64,000 nucleotides of DNA from Mycolicibacterium sarraceniae (GCF_010731875.1 NZ_AP022595.1:3410001-3474000), one strand, 5' to 3'. Counted from the stretch's first letter, positions 24,442 to 35,269 are shown. Numbers and translations: made by a program. The notes: generated by a model from the sequence alone, not told the origin.

Positions 24442-25863
24442 TTACAGCGGGATGTTCTTGTGCCGTCCGCGCCGGGCGGCCGCCTCGGCCAGTGCCTGGG
24501 TCAGCTTGCTGCGGGTGTGGGCCGGGTCGATCTTCTCGTCGACCACGCCGATCTCGACGGCACTGTCCACACCGCCGGCGATCCGCTCATGCTCGGCGGC
24601 CAATTCCTCGTGCAGGGCTTCGCGCTCGTGGTCCGGCGCGGCGGCCAGCTTCCTCTTGTGCAGGATGCCGACAGCGGCCTTGGCGCCCATCACGGCGACC
24701 TCGGCATCCGGCCAGGCGAACACCTTGGTGGCGCCCAGCGACCGCGAGTTCATCGCAATGTAGGCCCCGCCGTAGATCTTTCGCGTCACCAACGTCACTC
24801 GCGGAACTGATGCCTCACCGAAAGCGTGCAGTAGCTTGGCGCCGCGGCGCACGACCCCGCCCCACTCCTGGTCAACGCCGGGCAGGTAGCCCGGCACGTC
24901 GACGACAACCACCAGCGGGATGCCGAACGCGTCGCACAGGCGCACGAAACGCGCTGACTTCTCAGCGCTTTCGGAGTTCAGGCAGCCACCCAGACGCAGC
25001 GGGTTGTTGGCGATGACGCCGACGGTGCGACCGGACAACCGGCCAAGGCCGACGACGATGGACGGTGCCCACTTGCCCTGGAATTCTTCGAACGGGGTGT
25101 CGGCGTCCAACAGTGCCTCCACCAGCGGGTGCACGTCATAGGCGCGACGGGGCGACTCCGGCAGCAGCGCGTGCAGGTCGGAGTCGCCGGCCTCGGCCTT
25201 GCTCTTGTCGAAATGGCCCTGCTGGGAGAACAATCCGATCAACCGGCGGGCGCGCTCGTAGGCGTCGAGTTCATCGGTGGCGACGATGTGGCACACACCG
25301 GACTTCTTGTGGTGGGTGTCGGGGCCGCCGAGAGAGGCCATGTCGACGTCCTCGCCGGTCACGCTGCGCACGACGTCGGGGCCGGTGACGAAGACCCGCC
25401 CCTCCGACGCCATGATGACGACATCGGTCAGTGCGGGACCGTAGGCCGCACCGCCGGCGGCGAAGCCGACCACGACCGAGATCTGCGGGATATAGCCGGA
25501 AGCGCGGATCATGGCCTCGAAGACCTGTCCCACCGCGTGTAGCGCTTTCACACCTTCGGCCAGCCGCGCGCCACCGGAGTGCCAGATGCCCACGATCGGG
25601 GCCTGCTCCTCGATGGCGGTGCCGTAGGAGTTGACGATGTGCTGGCAGCCTTCGACTCCCATGGCACCGCCCATGACGGTGCCGTCGGTGCAAAAGGCGA
25701 TCGTGCGCACGCCGTTGACGGTGCCGGCCGCGGACAGCACACCGGACCGGTCGCGCTCGTGCAGCAGTTCGACGGAGCCGTCGTCGAAGAACGTGGACAG
25801 CCGCAACAGCGGGTCACGCGGGTCGAGCGATTCGCCGACAGTCTCCGGGGCGGTGGTCGTCAT
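24442..25863 (-). CDS. accD6: Acyl-CoA carboxylase carboxyltransferase subunit (malonyl-CoA for FAS-II)
   Basis: 473 residues with the two crotonase-like carboxyltransferase halves: GGARLAEGVKALHAVGQVF and VVVGFAAGGAAYGPALTD in the N-half, VVDVPGYLPGVDQEWGGVV and KIYGGAYIAMNSRSLGA in the C-half. AccD6 works with AccA3 to make malonyl-CoA. It is the last gene of fabD-acpM-kasA-kasB-accD6. ATG 25863 is chosen because GAGGAG lies 7 bases before it; the longer frame starts at 25884. It converges with glpD1. Confidence 0.95.
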   Translation of the reverse strand: MTTTAPETVGESLDPRDPLLRLSTFFDDGSVELLHERDRSGVLSAAGTVNGVRTIAFCTDGTVMGGAMGVEGCQHIVNSYGTAIEEQAPIVGIWHSGGARLAEGVKALHAVGQVFEAMIRASGYIPQISVVVGFAAGGAAYGPALTDVVIMASEGRVFVTGPDVVRSVTGEDVDMASLGGPDTHHKKSGVCHIVATDELDAYERARRLIGLFSQQGHFDKSKAEAGDSDLHALLPESPRRAYDVHPLVEALLDADTPFEEFQGKWAPSIVVGLGRLSGRTVGVIANNPLRLGGCLNSESAEKSARFVRLCDAFGIPLVVVVDVPGYLPGVDQEWGGVVRRGAKLLHAFGEASVPRVTLVTRKIYGGAYIAMNSRSLGATKVFAWPDAEVAVMGAKAAVGILHKRKLAAAPDHEREALHEELAAEHERIAGGVDSAVEIGVVDEKIDPAHTRSKLTQALAEAAARRGRHKNIPL

Positions 25864-25920
25864 CTGAATCTCCTCTGTGCGCACTGGATTTCAGTTGGCA
25901 CTGGCAACAGGATCGTGTTG

Positions 25921-27183
25921 TCAGTACTTCCCGAAGGCGATCGCCACGTTGTGACCACCGAATCCGAATGAGTTGTTGATCGCGTACTGGTAGTTGCCTG
26001 GCCGGGGTTCGCCGGCCACCACGTCCAGATCGATCTCCGGATCGAGGTTGCGCAGGTTGAGCGTGGCCGGCACGACACCGTCCCGCAGTGCGAGCACGGT
26101 GAGGATCGACTCCACCGCGCCGACGGCACCCACCGAGTGACCCAACGCCGATTTGGGCGCGTAGATCGCGGGCCGGTGAGTGCCGACCGCATTGTTGATC
26201 GCCTTGGCCTCCGCGACATCGCCCACCTGGGTGCCCGTCGCGTGGGCGTTGATGTGATCGATGTCGGTGGGCTGCAAACCCGCGAGCTGGATTGCCCGCG
26301 TCATCGCGTGACCCGCCTGTTCGCCGTTGGGGTCAGGTGCAACGATGTGGTACCCGTCCGAGGTGATGCCCGCCCCCATGATGCGGGCCGAGATGTTGGC
26401 CCCGCGCGCCTTGGCGTGCTCCTCGGTCTCGATGATCATCATCGCGCCGCCCTCACCGAAGACGAACCCGTTGCGATCTTTGTCAAACGGTCGGCAGGCG
26501 CCGGCCGGGTCGTCGTTGGTGGTGGACAAGACAACTCGCATCTGTGCGAATCCCGCGATCGGCACGGCCTCAATTTTGGTTTCGACGCCACCGCATATCG
26601 CGATGTCGGCTTCGCCGAGAACGATCTGTCGCCAGGCCTGCGCGATGGCCTCCGACCCTGAGGCGCAAGCCGAGACCGGGGTGATGACCCCGGCCCTCGC
26701 CTTGAGCTCGAGCCCGACGGCCGCCGCGGCGGCATTGGGCATGTACATCTGGACCGCCAGCGGGGATACCGCTCGTAATCCTTTGGCGCGCATCGCCTCG
26801 TAGGCGAACAGTAGTTCCTCGGATGAGCCGATCCCGGTGCCAAGAGCCACCATCAGCCGTTTGGAATCGACTTCCGGTGAGCCGGCGTTCTGCCAGGCCC
26901 GCCGGCTGATCACGGTGGACATCCTCTGCAGGTATGACAACCTGCGAAGTTCGACCCGTGTCAGCTTACTGTCGAAGTCCTCGAGCAGGTGGCCTCCGAT
27001 GCGGACCGGCAGGTTGTACATCTCGACGAACTCGTCCTCGAGAAGCCGAATGCCGCTTTGACCGTCCAGCAACCGTTTCCACGTGCCTTCGGCATCGGAT
27101 GCCAGGGCGGTCGTCATAGCAAAGCCGGTGACGACCACGTTGGGGAAGCCGTTCCCCGTTGACAATTGTGTCAACCCTGCCAC
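25921..27183 (-). CDS. kasB: Beta-ketoacyl-ACP synthase II, late elongation
   Basis: 420 residues from a GTG behind AGGAAG. The condensing-enzyme triad is present: Cys in [10 protein letters not shown], His in NAHATGT and His in [12 protein letters not shown], plus the Lys/Phe region [11 protein letters not shown] at the end. KasB extends meromycolate chains to full length in the FAS-II system. It is the second of two tandem KAS genes and about two-thirds identical to its neighbour by eye. Order after kasA and before accD6 supports KasB rather than KasA. Confidence 0.93.
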   Translation of the reverse strand: MAGLTQLSTGNGFPNVVVTGFAMTTALASDAEGTWKRLLDGQSGIRLLEDEFVEMYNLPVRIGGHLLEDFDSKLTRVELRRLSYLQRMSTVISRRAWQNAGSPEVDSKRLMVALGTGIGSSEELLFAYEAMRAKGLRAVSPLAVQMYMPNAAAAAVGLELKARAGVITPVSACASGSEAIAQAWRQIVLGEADIAICGGVETKIEAVPIAGFAQMRVVLSTTNDDPAGACRPFDKDRNGFVFGEGGAMMIIETEEHAKARGANISARIMGAGITSDGYHIVAPDPNGEQAGHAMTRAIQLAGLQPTDIDHINAHATGTQVGDVAEAKAINNAVGTHRPAIYAPKSALGHSVGAVGAVESILTVLALRDGVVPATLNLRNLDPEIDLDVVAGEPRPGNYQYAINNSFGFGGHNVAIAFGKY

Positions 27184-27217
27184 TGCTTCCTGCTAGTCCT
27201 TTCCCCCCGGATCGGTG

Positions 27218-28468
27218 TCAGTAGCGCCCGAACGCCAGCGCTACGTTGTGTCCTCCAAACCCAAACGAGTTGTTGATCGCGTACTGGTAGTCGCCGTAAC
27301 GGGGTTCGCCTGCGACGACGTCCAGATCGATCTCCGGATCAGGTGTCTCGTAGTTGAGGGTGGGCGGGATGACGCCGTCACGCAGGGTCAGCACCGTGAG
27401 GATCGACTCGAGCGCACCGACTGCTCCGATCGAGTGGCCGAGCGCACCCTTGGGGGCGTACACCGCTGCCTCTCCGACACCGGCGACCCGAAGCGCGTTC
27501 GCCTCGGCGGTGTCACCGATCGGGGTGGCAGTAGCGTGCGCGTTGACGTGGCTGATGTCCTTGGCGGACAACCCTGCCGTCTCCATCGCCCGCTTCATCG
27601 CCGCTCCAGCCCGCAGGCCGTCCGGCGCAGGTGCCACCATGTGGAAACCGTCCGACGAGATGCCCGCTCCGAGCAACCGTGCCAGCGGCTTGGCGCCACG
27701 GGCCTTGGCGTGCTCTTCGAGCTCGATGACCATCATGGCGCCGGCTTCACCGAACACGAAGCCGTCCCGGTTCTTGTCGAACGGCCGGGAGGCGCCTTCG
27801 GGATTGTCGTTGTTGGTCGACATGGCCCGCATCATCGAGAACGCCGCGATCGGCAGCGCCTCGATGACACCTTCGACGCCGCCGCAGACGGCGAAATCGG
27901 CGTCACCCATGACGATCTGCCGCCAAGCGTGCGCGATGGCCTCCGACCCCGACGAGCACGCCGACACCGGGGTGATGACCCCGGCGCGGGCGCCCAGTTC
28001 GAGGCCGACGACCGCCGCGGCACCGTTGGGCATCACCATCTGAACGGCGAGCGGGGACACCTTGCGGGGCCCGCCCTCGTTCATGGCGTCGTACATTTCG
28101 ACGATCTTCTCGCCACCGCCGATACCGGTGCCGATGACGACCGAGAACCTGTCCGGATCCACCTCAGGTGTGCCGGCAGCTTCCCAGATTCGCTTGCTGA
28201 GGTACTTGCCCATTCGCTGGACATACGACATGCGTCGCAGGTCCAACCTGGTCATCTCGTCGTCGATGGGTTCCTTGAGGTGTCCACCGATTTTCGCGGC
28301 CAGGTCCCACTTGTGGACGAATTCGTCATCGAGTGCGCGGATACCGCTTTCGCCCGCGAGCAGGCCCTTCCACGTGCTCTCGATGTCCGACGCGAGGGAA
28401 GTCGTCGCCGTGACGGCCGTGACTACGACGCTGGGGAAATCGCCGTTAGCAGTGGAAGGCCTGCTCAT
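27218..28468 (-). CDS. kasA: Beta-ketoacyl-ACP synthase I
   Basis: 416 residues starting [19 protein letters not shown]. Catalytic Cys in [13 protein letters not shown], His in [11 protein letters not shown] and His in [16 protein letters not shown]. KasA performs the initial FAS-II condensations with malonyl-AcpM and is an essential mycolic acid enzyme, target of thiolactomycin. The ATG overlaps the stop of acpM (ATGA), giving tight coupling to its acyl carrier. Confidence 0.95.
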   Translation of the reverse strand: MSRPSTANGDFPSVVVTAVTATTSLASDIESTWKGLLAGESGIRALDDEFVHKWDLAAKIGGHLKEPIDDEMTRLDLRRMSYVQRMGKYLSKRIWEAAGTPEVDPDRFSVVIGTGIGGGEKIVEMYDAMNEGGPRKVSPLAVQMVMPNGAAAVVGLELGARAGVITPVSACSSGSEAIAHAWRQIVMGDADFAVCGGVEGVIEALPIAAFSMMRAMSTNNDNPEGASRPFDKNRDGFVFGEAGAMMVIELEEHAKARGAKPLARLLGAGISSDGFHMVAPAPDGLRAGAAMKRAMETAGLSAKDISHVNAHATATPIGDTAEANALRVAGVGEAAVYAPKGALGHSIGAVGALESILTVLTLRDGVIPPTLNYETPDPEIDLDVVAGEPRYGDYQYAINNSFGFGGHNVALAFGRY

Positions 28469-28761
28469 TCGGCTGCGAACTTGTCTCGCAGGGCGGCAGC
28501 AGCCTCCGGGTTCTCTTCTTCCAGCTTCTGGATGTAGGAGACGACGTCACCGACGGTGCGCAGACCGGCGAGATCCTCGTCGGGGATCTTCACGCCGTAC
28601 TTGTCTTCGGTCTGCACGGCGATCTCCACCATCGACAGCGAGTCGATGTCCAGATCGTCGACGAACGACTTCTCCGGGGTGACCTCGGAGGGCTCGATAC
28701 CGGTGACTTCTTCGATGATCTCGGCGAGACCGGCGATGATTTCATCCTGAGAGGCGGGCAC
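28465..28761 (-). CDS. acpM: Meromycolate-extension acyl carrier protein
   Basis: 98 residues, GTG start with AAGGAG in front. The phosphopantetheine site is DIDSLSMVE with the modified Ser at about residue 41. The sequence is nearly that of mycobacterial AcpM, but the C-terminus stops at [13 protein letters not shown], whereas the M. tuberculosis protein carries a longer tail (115 residues as I recall). It carries the growing chain between KasA, KasB and partner enzymes. Confidence 0.95.
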   Translation of the reverse strand: MPASQDEIIAGLAEIIEEVTGIEPSEVTPEKSFVDDLDIDSLSMVEIAVQTEDKYGVKIPDEDLAGLRTVGDVVSYIQKLEEENPEAAAALRDKFAAE

Positions 28762-28830
28762 AGTGGCTCCTTCGTGATTTGTTGTGTTACATGGTCTTAC
28801 GTATTTATGTGGTTGTCCCAGAAGGGCTCT

Positions 28831-29766
28831 TTAGAGTTCGGAGAGCCCGTCCAGATCTGCGGGTGTCTTAATCGCACGGTTGGCGACCCCCCGAAGTTCT
28901 CGTTTGGCGATGCCGGCCAGAGTTCCCGCTGGCGGGAATTCGACGATCGCCGAGCCCTCTGTGTTCTCAAAGAGCTGCCGCATGGTCTCGGTGCACAGAT
29001 CCCAGCGCACCGGACGGGTCAATTGCGCGACGAGCTTCTTCATCGCGTCTTGTGCCGAAGCTACCGGCTGGCCATCGGCGTTGCTCAGCAGCGTGGTGGT
29101 GGGCTCGGCAGTGGTAACACCGGCGGCCGCGGCGGCATAGCCGTCGAGCGCCGAGGCCATGTAGTGCGTGTGGAAGGCACCTGCGGTGGCCAGCTGGCGG
29201 ACCCGGGCCTTGGCCGGCGGGTCCTCGGCCAGCTTCTCCAGGGCCGCGACCGCTCCAGCGGCCACGATCTGGCCGGCGGCGTTGCGGTTGGCGGGCACCA
29301 AGTCGAGGGCCTCGAGGCGGGCCAGCACCTCGGCCTCGTCGCCGCCCAGAATGGCCGACATGCCCGTCGGCTCGATGGCGCAGGCCTTGGCCATTTCGGC
29401 GCCGCGAACGGCGGCCAGCTTCACCGCGTCATCAGCGGAGATGACGCCGGCGATCGCGTATGCCGCGATCTCGCCGACCGAGTGGCCTGCGATGACGGTC
29501 TTCTTATCGGCTAGCAGGCCGCGCTTGACCAGTTCGGCGTTCGCGAGCAGCGTGGCCGCGACGACGAGGGGCTGGGTGACCGCGGTATCGGTGATCTCGT
29601 CGGCGGTCGCGGTGGTGCCCAAACGGGCCAGGTCCAGGCCGGCAATCTCAGACCAGGTCTTGATCTGATCGGCGGCACCGGGCAGCTCGAGCCATTCGGC
29701 GAGCATGCCGGGCGTCTGGGATCCCTGGCCAGGAGCCAGCACTGCGATCACGGGTTGAGGAGCCAC
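28831..29766 (-). CDS. fabD: Malonyl-CoA:ACP transacylase
   Basis: 311 residues from a GTG. Family motifs: LAPGQGSQTPGML at residues 9-21, the nucleophile elbow AGHSVGEIAAYA (catalytic Ser), and TAGAFHTHYMASA with the catalytic His. It loads malonyl onto AcpM. First gene of the FAS-II operon; the 69-base gap to acpM contains no gene. The promoter region upstream carries the MabR-type inverted repeat. Confidence 0.95.
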   Translation of the reverse strand: MAPQPVIAVLAPGQGSQTPGMLAEWLELPGAADQIKTWSEIAGLDLARLGTTATADEITDTAVTQPLVVAATLLANAELVKRGLLADKKTVIAGHSVGEIAAYAIAGVISADDAVKLAAVRGAEMAKACAIEPTGMSAILGGDEAEVLARLEALDLVPANRNAAGQIVAAGAVAALEKLAEDPPAKARVRQLATAGAFHTHYMASALDGYAAAAAGVTTAEPTTTLLSNADGQPVASAQDAMKKLVAQLTRPVRWDLCTETMRQLFENTEGSAIVEFPPAGTLAGIAKRELRGVANRAIKTPADLDGLSEL

Positions 29767-29831
29767 TCTTTAAGAGAACATTGTGAAAGGGGATTTATGC
29801 GGTGTAAGAGATTATGAACCTTGTCTTATGT

Positions 29832-29852
29832 TTTTGTTGATTCTCCACAAAA
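29832..29852. promoter_or_regulatory. MabR-type operator in the fasII promoter region
   Basis: TTTTGT (29832-29837), nine bases, then ACAAAA (29847-29852): a perfect 6-bp inverted repeat. It lies 66 bases upstream of fabD and downstream of the mabR stop. I recall a TTTTGT-N9-ACAAAA site described for MabR in the fasII promoter, so this is the probable target of the regulator encoded next door. Confidence 0.7.
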
Positions 29853-29890
29853 GTGCATGTGATGCGACTCCGTCGATACCGCACCGCGAT

Positions 29891-31183
29891 CTACCTGCGG
29901 ACTTGATTGACACCCGTGGTATCGACCAACGGCGGTGTGAGCTGTGCAACAGAACTGTTTGCCGTGGTGTGGATAGGCGCCCGGTGACCGAGGCGACCAA
30001 CGGTAGAGGCCACCCGCAGGACGTAGGCATCGCGTGGCAGCGTGGGGTCACGGCCGGTGAAGTCGGTGATCCGTCGCAGGCGGTAGCGGACCGTATTTGG
30101 ATGAACGAACAATTTTCTGGCGCAAGCTTCGATGGCACCGCCGCTGTCGAGGTACGCGTCCAAGGTCTCGGTGAGCGCCGGTCCGGCGTCGGCCAGCGGT
30201 CGCATGATCTCGGTGTGCAAGGCGGTGACCGCCGATGCATCACCCAGAAGTGCCCGCTCTGGCAACAGTTCTCGGGCCAGGACCGGCCGGGGCGCGCCGG
30301 TCCAGCCGGCGACGGCGTTCATCCCAGAGATGGCTTCACTGGCGCTGTGGTGGGCCGCGCTGAGCATCGGTGCGGTCGGTCCGATCACCACCGGGCTGTC
30401 GGCGAAAGCGTTGATCACATCGTTGAAAAACCGGTCGGTGGGTCCGAGCGGGCCGGAGATGATGCCGATGAGCCAGGTGCCGTGTACGTCGGCCAGCGCC
30501 CCCCGGCCGTGCCGCGCGGCGATCGCGCGCACATCTTCGCTGGCCAGTCCTTCCCGTCCGGCCGGCGGGCTGCCGACCACGACCGTCGCGGGGGCTGTGG
30601 TGTCCCAGTTCAGTGCGGCCGCCCGGGACAGGAGTTCCTGCCCGGTGTCGCCGCGCACGACGGCGTCGACGACGCTGGCTTCCATCCGGCTGTCCCAGGC
30701 GCCGCGCGCCTCGGCGGCGTCGGCATAGGAGGACGCGGCGGCGAAGGCCAGATCGCGGCTGTAGCGCAGGATGCCGACCGATAGGGCGACGCGCTGTTCC
30801 TCGTTGCGGCCCAGTGAGGGCAGAGCGGCCTCGAAATACTCCATACTCACGCGAACCATGTCGACGGTCTGGGCCAGGGCGATGCGGCGGGTCAGCTCCT
30901 GGGGCACCAGCGCGAACGCCTCGGCGGTATAGCCGACGTTGCTCAGTGGGTTGCGCACCCATTCCGCGAAGTTGACCACCGCGGTTTGCAGCACGAGTTG
31001 CACGCTCGATCGCTGGGAGGCCTCCAGCTCGCTGAAAAACGGCAGATGCTCGGTCATTGCCGCCACCGCCTCGCCGGCCAGCCGGCCGGAGTGCTGCTTG
31101 AGCCGGCGCAGCGTCGACTCCGGCACAGTCTCGAGCAACTCCAGGGGAGAGCGCGGCGGTTCGAGTGGTGTGTTGTCGAGCAC
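29891..31183 (-). CDS. mabR: PucR-family regulator of the FAS-II operon
   Basis: 430 residues from a GTG. Long N-terminal sensing region and, at about residues 363-404, a C-terminal HTH_30 domain of PucR type: GGAIEACARKLFVHPNTVRY followed by RLRRITDFTGRDP. In mycobacteria the gene just upstream of fabD (Rv2242) encodes MabR, a transcriptional regulator of mycolic acid genes; the genetic position is identical here. The proposed operator lies in the gap to fabD. Confidence 0.9.
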   Translation of the reverse strand: MLDNTPLEPPRSPLELLETVPESTLRRLKQHSGRLAGEAVAAMTEHLPFFSELEASQRSSVQLVLQTAVVNFAEWVRNPLSNVGYTAEAFALVPQELTRRIALAQTVDMVRVSMEYFEAALPSLGRNEEQRVALSVGILRYSRDLAFAAASSYADAAEARGAWDSRMEASVVDAVVRGDTGQELLSRAAALNWDTTAPATVVVGSPPAGREGLASEDVRAIAARHGRGALADVHGTWLIGIISGPLGPTDRFFNDVINAFADSPVVIGPTAPMLSAAHHSASEAISGMNAVAGWTGAPRPVLARELLPERALLGDASAVTALHTEIMRPLADAGPALTETLDAYLDSGGAIEACARKLFVHPNTVRYRLRRITDFTGRDPTLPRDAYVLRVASTVGRLGHRAPIHTTANSSVAQLTPPLVDTTGVNQVRR

Positions 31184-31245
31184 CCCTAAAAGCTACGCCG
31201 AATTTCTAGATGTTCCCACCAAAAACGCCGGTGTGGACATCACAC

Positions 31246-34035
31246 CTAGGCGCTGCCCGTGTCGACGAAGGAGACCTCCGCGGCCAGGACATCGTCGATC
31301 CGGTACTCCTTGGCGGCCGCGATCGCCACCGACGGGTCGATCTCCCCGTCACGGGCCAGCGCCTCCAGCACGGCCACCACCACCGACTCGGCGTCGGTAT
31401 TGAAGTAGCGGCGCGCCGCGGGCCGGGTGTCGGAGAAGCCGAACCCGTCGGTGCCCAGCGTGACGTAGGTGTTGGGCACCCACGCCCGGATCTGCTCGGG
31501 CACCGCGCGCATCCAGTCCGACACCGCGACAGCGGGGCCGGCGGTATCGGCCAGCGCCTGCGTCACGTACGGCATTCGGGCCGGGCGGTCGGGGTGGCGC
31601 AGCAGTTCCTTCTCCACGGACACGCCGTCACGGTTGAGCTCACCCCAGCTGGTCACCGACCAGACGTCGGCGGCGACGTCCCAGCGCTCGGCCAGCAGGT
31701 CCGCGGCGCGCAGTGCCTCGGGCATCGACACCCCGGAGGCCAGAATCTGCGCCACGTTGGAGCGCTTCTCGCTGGCAGCCCGGTACCGGTAGATGCCCCG
31801 CAACAGTCCCTCGGGATCGAAATCCGCCGGCTCGGCCGGCTGGGCGTAGGGCTCGTTGTAGATGGTGATGTAGAAGAAAATGTTCTCCGGGTTCTCGCCG
31901 TACATCCGGGCCAGGCCGCTCTCCACGATGTAGGCGATCTCGTAGGCGAACGCCGGGTCGTAGGCCACCACCGCCGGATTGGTCGACGCCAGCAGCAGCG
32001 AGTGGCCGTCGGCGTGCTGCAGGCCCTCGCCGGTCAGCGTGGTGCGTCCGGCTGTCGCGCCAAGGACGAAGCCGCGGGCCATCTGGTCTCCGGCCGCCCA
32101 CAGCCCGTCTCCGGTGCGCTGAAAGCCGAACATCGAATAGAAGATGTAGATCGGGATCATCGGCTCGTTGTGCGTCGAGTACGAGGTGCCGACCGCGGTG
32201 AACGACGCCGTCGACCCGGCCTCGTTGATGCCCTCGTGCAGGATCTGGCCGATCTCACTTTCCTTGTAGGCCAGCATCAATTCGGCGTCGACAGCGGTGT
32301 AGAGCTGGCCGTTACGGTTGTAGATCTTCAGGCTCGGGAACCAGGAGTCCATGCCGAAGGTGCGCGCCTCGTCGGGGATGATCGGGACGATCCGGTGCCC
32401 GATCTCCTTGTCCCGCAACAATTCCTTGAATGTGCGGACCGTGGCCATGGTGGTCGCGACCTGCTGCTGGCCGGACCCCTTCTTGAGCGCCTTGTACACA
32501 TCCCGCGGGGGCAGGGTCAGCACTTTGGCCTTGGTGCGCCGTTCGGGCAGGAAGCCGCCAAGCGCGCGGCGCCGGTCGATCAGGTAGCGGATCTCCGGTG
32601 CCTCCGGGCCCGGGTGGTAGTACGGCGGCAGGTACGGGTCCTGCTCGAGCTGGGCGTCGCTGACCGGGATCCGGATGGCGTCGCGGAAGTCCCGGAGGTC
32701 TTGCAGTGCAAGCTTTTTCATCTGGTGCGTGGCGTTGCGGCCCTGGAAGTGGGCGCCCAGTGAGTAACCCTTGATCGTCTTGGCGAGGATCACCGTCGGC
32801 TGGCCCTTGTGCTCCATGGCCGCGCGGTAGGCGGCATAGACCTTGCGGTAGTCGTGGCCGCCACGCTTGAGGTTCCAGATCTCGCTGTCGGTCATCGGCT
32901 CGACCAGGGCCTTGGTGCGGGGGTCACGGCCGAAGAAGTGGTCGCGGACGTAGGCGCCGTCGTTGGCCTTGTAGGTCTGGTAGTCGCCGTCGGGCGTGGT
33001 GTTCATCAGGTTCACCAGCGCGCCGTCCTTGTCGGCATGCAGCAGGGTGTCCCACTCGCGACCCCACACCACCTTGATGACGTTCCAGCCGGCGCCCCGG
33101 AAGAAGGACTCCAGTTCCTGGATGATCTTGCCGTTGCCGCGTACCGGTCCATCCAAGCGCTGCAGGTTGCAGTTGACCACGAAGGTCAGGTTGTCCAGAC
33201 CTTCGTTGGCGGCCACCTGGATCAGGCCTCGGCTTTCCGGCTCATCCATCTCCCCGTCGCCGAGGAACGCCCACACATGCTGGTCGGCGGTGTCCTTGAT
33301 GCCGCGGTCGTGCAGGTAGTGGTTGAACCGTGCCTGGTAGATCGCGTTCATCGGGCCCAGGCCCATCGACACCGTCGGGAACTCCCAGAAATCGGGCATC
33401 AGCCGCGGGTGCGGGTAGGACGGCAGGCCGCCGCCGGGGTGGCTGTGCTCCTGGCGGAAGCCATCGAGCTGATCGGCGGTGAGCCGGCCTTCGAGGAAGG
33501 CGCGGGCGTAGATGCCGGGGGAGGCGTGGCCCTGGATAAAGACCTGGTCGCCGCCGCCGGGGTGGGCCTTGCCGCGGAAGAAGTGGTTGAAGCCGACCTC
33601 GTAGAGCGCGGCCGAGGACGCATAGGTGGAGATATGTCCGCCCACGCCGACGCCGGGGCGTTGCGCGCGGTGCACCATGATCGCGGCGTTCCACCTGATC
33701 CAGGCGCGGTATCGGCGTTCGACATCCTCGTCCCCGGGGAACCAGGGCTCCAGTTCGGTGGGAATGGTGTTGACGTAATCCGTCGATGTCAGCGCGGGGA
33801 TTGCGACGCGCTGTTCACCGGCGCGCTCCAGCAGGCGCAGCATCAGGTAGCGCGCCCGAGCCGGGCCCGAACGGGCCAGAAGTGCGTCGAACGACTCCAG
33901 CCACTCCGCGGTTTCCTCGCCGTCGATATCGGGCAGATACGACGCCACACCCTCGCGGATCACCCGTACTCGATCGGAATCGCTTTGACTGCTTGAGTTT
34001 TGGGCCAGATCGTGGCGCGCGAACTCGGTGGTCAC
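31246..34035 (-). CDS. aceE: Pyruvate dehydrogenase E1 component, homodimeric
   Basis: 929 residues, GTG start with AAGGAG 6 bases before. Thiamine diphosphate motif [12 protein letters not shown] with the later [14 protein letters not shown], the [10 protein letters not shown] block near the N-terminus, and transketolase-like C-terminal domains. AceE decarboxylates pyruvate and acetylates the E2 subunit of the pyruvate dehydrogenase complex. It is transcribed alone or with mabR, 62 bases downstream. Matches Rv2241 in position. Confidence 0.95.
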   Translation of the reverse strand: MTTEFARHDLAQNSSSQSDSDRVRVIREGVASYLPDIDGEETAEWLESFDALLARSGPARARYLMLRLLERAGEQRVAIPALTSTDYVNTIPTELEPWFPGDEDVERRYRAWIRWNAAIMVHRAQRPGVGVGGHISTYASSAALYEVGFNHFFRGKAHPGGGDQVFIQGHASPGIYARAFLEGRLTADQLDGFRQEHSHPGGGLPSYPHPRLMPDFWEFPTVSMGLGPMNAIYQARFNHYLHDRGIKDTADQHVWAFLGDGEMDEPESRGLIQVAANEGLDNLTFVVNCNLQRLDGPVRGNGKIIQELESFFRGAGWNVIKVVWGREWDTLLHADKDGALVNLMNTTPDGDYQTYKANDGAYVRDHFFGRDPRTKALVEPMTDSEIWNLKRGGHDYRKVYAAYRAAMEHKGQPTVILAKTIKGYSLGAHFQGRNATHQMKKLALQDLRDFRDAIRIPVSDAQLEQDPYLPPYYHPGPEAPEIRYLIDRRRALGGFLPERRTKAKVLTLPPRDVYKALKKGSGQQQVATTMATVRTFKELLRDKEIGHRIVPIIPDEARTFGMDSWFPSLKIYNRNGQLYTAVDAELMLAYKESEIGQILHEGINEAGSTASFTAVGTSYSTHNEPMIPIYIFYSMFGFQRTGDGLWAAGDQMARGFVLGATAGRTTLTGEGLQHADGHSLLLASTNPAVVAYDPAFAYEIAYIVESGLARMYGENPENIFFYITIYNEPYAQPAEPADFDPEGLLRGIYRYRAASEKRSNVAQILASGVSMPEALRAADLLAERWDVAADVWSVTSWGELNRDGVSVEKELLRHPDRPARMPYVTQALADTAGPAVAVSDWMRAVPEQIRAWVPNTYVTLGTDGFGFSDTRPAARRYFNTDAESVVVAVLEALARDGEIDPSVAIAAAKEYRIDDVLAAEVSFVDTGSA

Positions 34036-34185
34036 CTTCAGCTCCTTAGTAGCTGGCGCAGGTTTTGCACCCTCTACCCCCTATCGTGCCGCACTGGAAG
34101 GGGTACCGACGAGTAGGGAAGCCTCGGGGTCGGTGAATTTCTGGCACTGCGCCAGCCAAGGCCGTCACCCGGTAGCCTGCGGGCT

Positions 34186-34755
34186 GTGCTGATCGGGAGT
34201 GCCCGCGGGCTGCGGATCGGCGGTCTGCTGGTCGGCGGCGCCGCCGCGGTGATGGCCGTCGTGGTGGGGTGCACCTCGGTCACCGGCGGCCATGCCGGGG
34301 TCAACGCGCGCGACGCGCCGGCCTACCGGACCTCGATGTCGGTGTCGGTTTCGCAGTCGGCGGCGTCCTCCAGCGCCCGCGAATCCGAGCGCCAGGCGTC
34401 CCTGACAACCCAGGCCATGCATGACACCTGCGAGACCCTGTCCACCTCCAGTGCCGACGCGATCGACTCGGTCAATGCCTTTGTCAGCGCCTTCAATGCG
34501 AACACCCCCGATATCTCGGCCACCGAGGGACCAGCGGTGGATTCGCTGAACAAGAGCGCCGACGCCGTCGCCGCCAGCGTCACCGACGCGATCCCGGCCC
34601 AGCTGAAGGCGGCGTTCAAGGACTGGGTCGACGGTGCGCACGCGACCGCCAAGGCGATCCAGGCTCATGTCGGGCCGGGAGAGTTCAATAAGACGATCCA
34701 AGATCTCAACGACACCAGGTCGAATGCGCTGAGCCTGTGCGACGCGACGTATTGA
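34186..34755 (+). CDS. Putative exported lipoprotein
   Basis: 189 residues from a GTG. An N-terminal hydrophobic segment (GGLLVGGAAAVMAVVVGC) ends with a lipobox-like VVGC, Cys at about residue 29. The rest is a Ser/Ala-rich helical domain with two further Cys (MHDTCETLS and LSLCDATY) that might pair. Divergent from aceE. It corresponds in position to Rv2240c, a conserved mycobacterial protein of unknown function. A hairpin follows 10 bases after the stop. Confidence 0.75.
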   Translation: MLIGSARGLRIGGLLVGGAAAVMAVVVGCTSVTGGHAGVNARDAPAYRTSMSVSVSQSAASSSARESERQASLTTQAMHDTCETLSTSSADAIDSVNAFVSAFNANTPDISATEGPAVDSLNKSADAVAASVTDAIPAQLKAAFKDWVDGAHATAKAIQAHVGPGEFNKTIQDLNDTRSNALSLCDATY

Positions 34756-34764
34756 TTTTCCCAC

Positions 34765-34794
34765 CGCACGGCGAGTAATTATCGCTGTCGTGCG
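34765..34794 (+). terminator. Hairpin between the lipoprotein and DUF3052 genes
   Basis: CGCACG-GCGA (34765-34774) pairs with TCGC (34782-34785) and CGTGCG (34789-34794) with a 3-base bulge and a 7-base AT-rich loop. It lies directly after the lipoprotein gene and fits an intrinsic terminator without a T-run, as is common in mycobacteria. Confidence 0.45.
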
Positions 34795-34840
34795 ACGATA
34801 GGCCTAGACAGCCGACCCTGAATTGAAGGAGGTTCCGACG

Positions 34841-35269
34841 GTGGTCGCGGAGGGTGGCCCCCCGAGTTACGCCCAGAAGCTGGGCGTACAAAAAAATCAG
34901 GTTGTGCAGGAGCTGGGCTGGGACGAGGACACCGATGACGATATTCGGGCCGACGTCGAGGACGCCAGCGGCGGGGAACTGCTCGATGAGGATGCCGACG
35001 AGGTCGTCGATGTTGTGCTCCTGTGGTGGCGTGACGGTGACGGTGACCTGGTGGATCGGCTGATGGACGCGATAGCGCCGCTGGCCGACGATGGCATCAT
35101 CTGGGTGTTGACGCCCAAGACCGGTAAACCCGGTCACGTACTTCCCGCTGAGATCGCCGAATCGGCCCCTACCGCGGGATTGATGCAGACCTCCTCGGCG
35201 AATTTGGGGGACTGGAGCGCGAGCCGATTGGTGCAGCCGAAGTCGAAGGCGGCCGGGAGGCATTCGTGA
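34841..35269 (+). CDS. DUF3052 family protein
   Basis: 142 residues, GTG start 8 bases behind a perfect AAGGAGG; the frame can be read from a TTG at 34823 but that codon is part of the leader. Features: YAQKLGVQKNQVVQELGWDE, an acidic stretch (DEDADEVVDVVLLWWRDGDG) and LADDGIIWVLTPKTGKPGH. DUF3052 is widespread in actinobacteria and its function is not known. Its stop overlaps the ahpE GTG (GTGA). Corresponds to Rv2239c. Confidence 0.88.
   Translation: MVAEGGPPSYAQKLGVQKNQVVQELGWDEDTDDDIRADVEDASGGELLDEDADEVVDVVLLWWRDGDGDLVDRLMDAIAPLADDGIIWVLTPKTGKPGHVLPAEIAESAPTAGLMQTSSANLGDWSASRLVQPKSKAAGRHS

Noticed and set aside
27215..28537. A 440-codon plus-strand frame opposite kasA
   Set aside because: Shadow of the high-GC kasA codons; no recognisable domain, low-complexity Arg/His/Gly-rich translation, and kasA with its catalytic residues is certain.
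31210..33996. Two long plus-strand frames (517 and 395 codons) opposite aceE
   Set aside because: Antisense frames produced by GC-rich third positions; aceE is complete on the minus strand.
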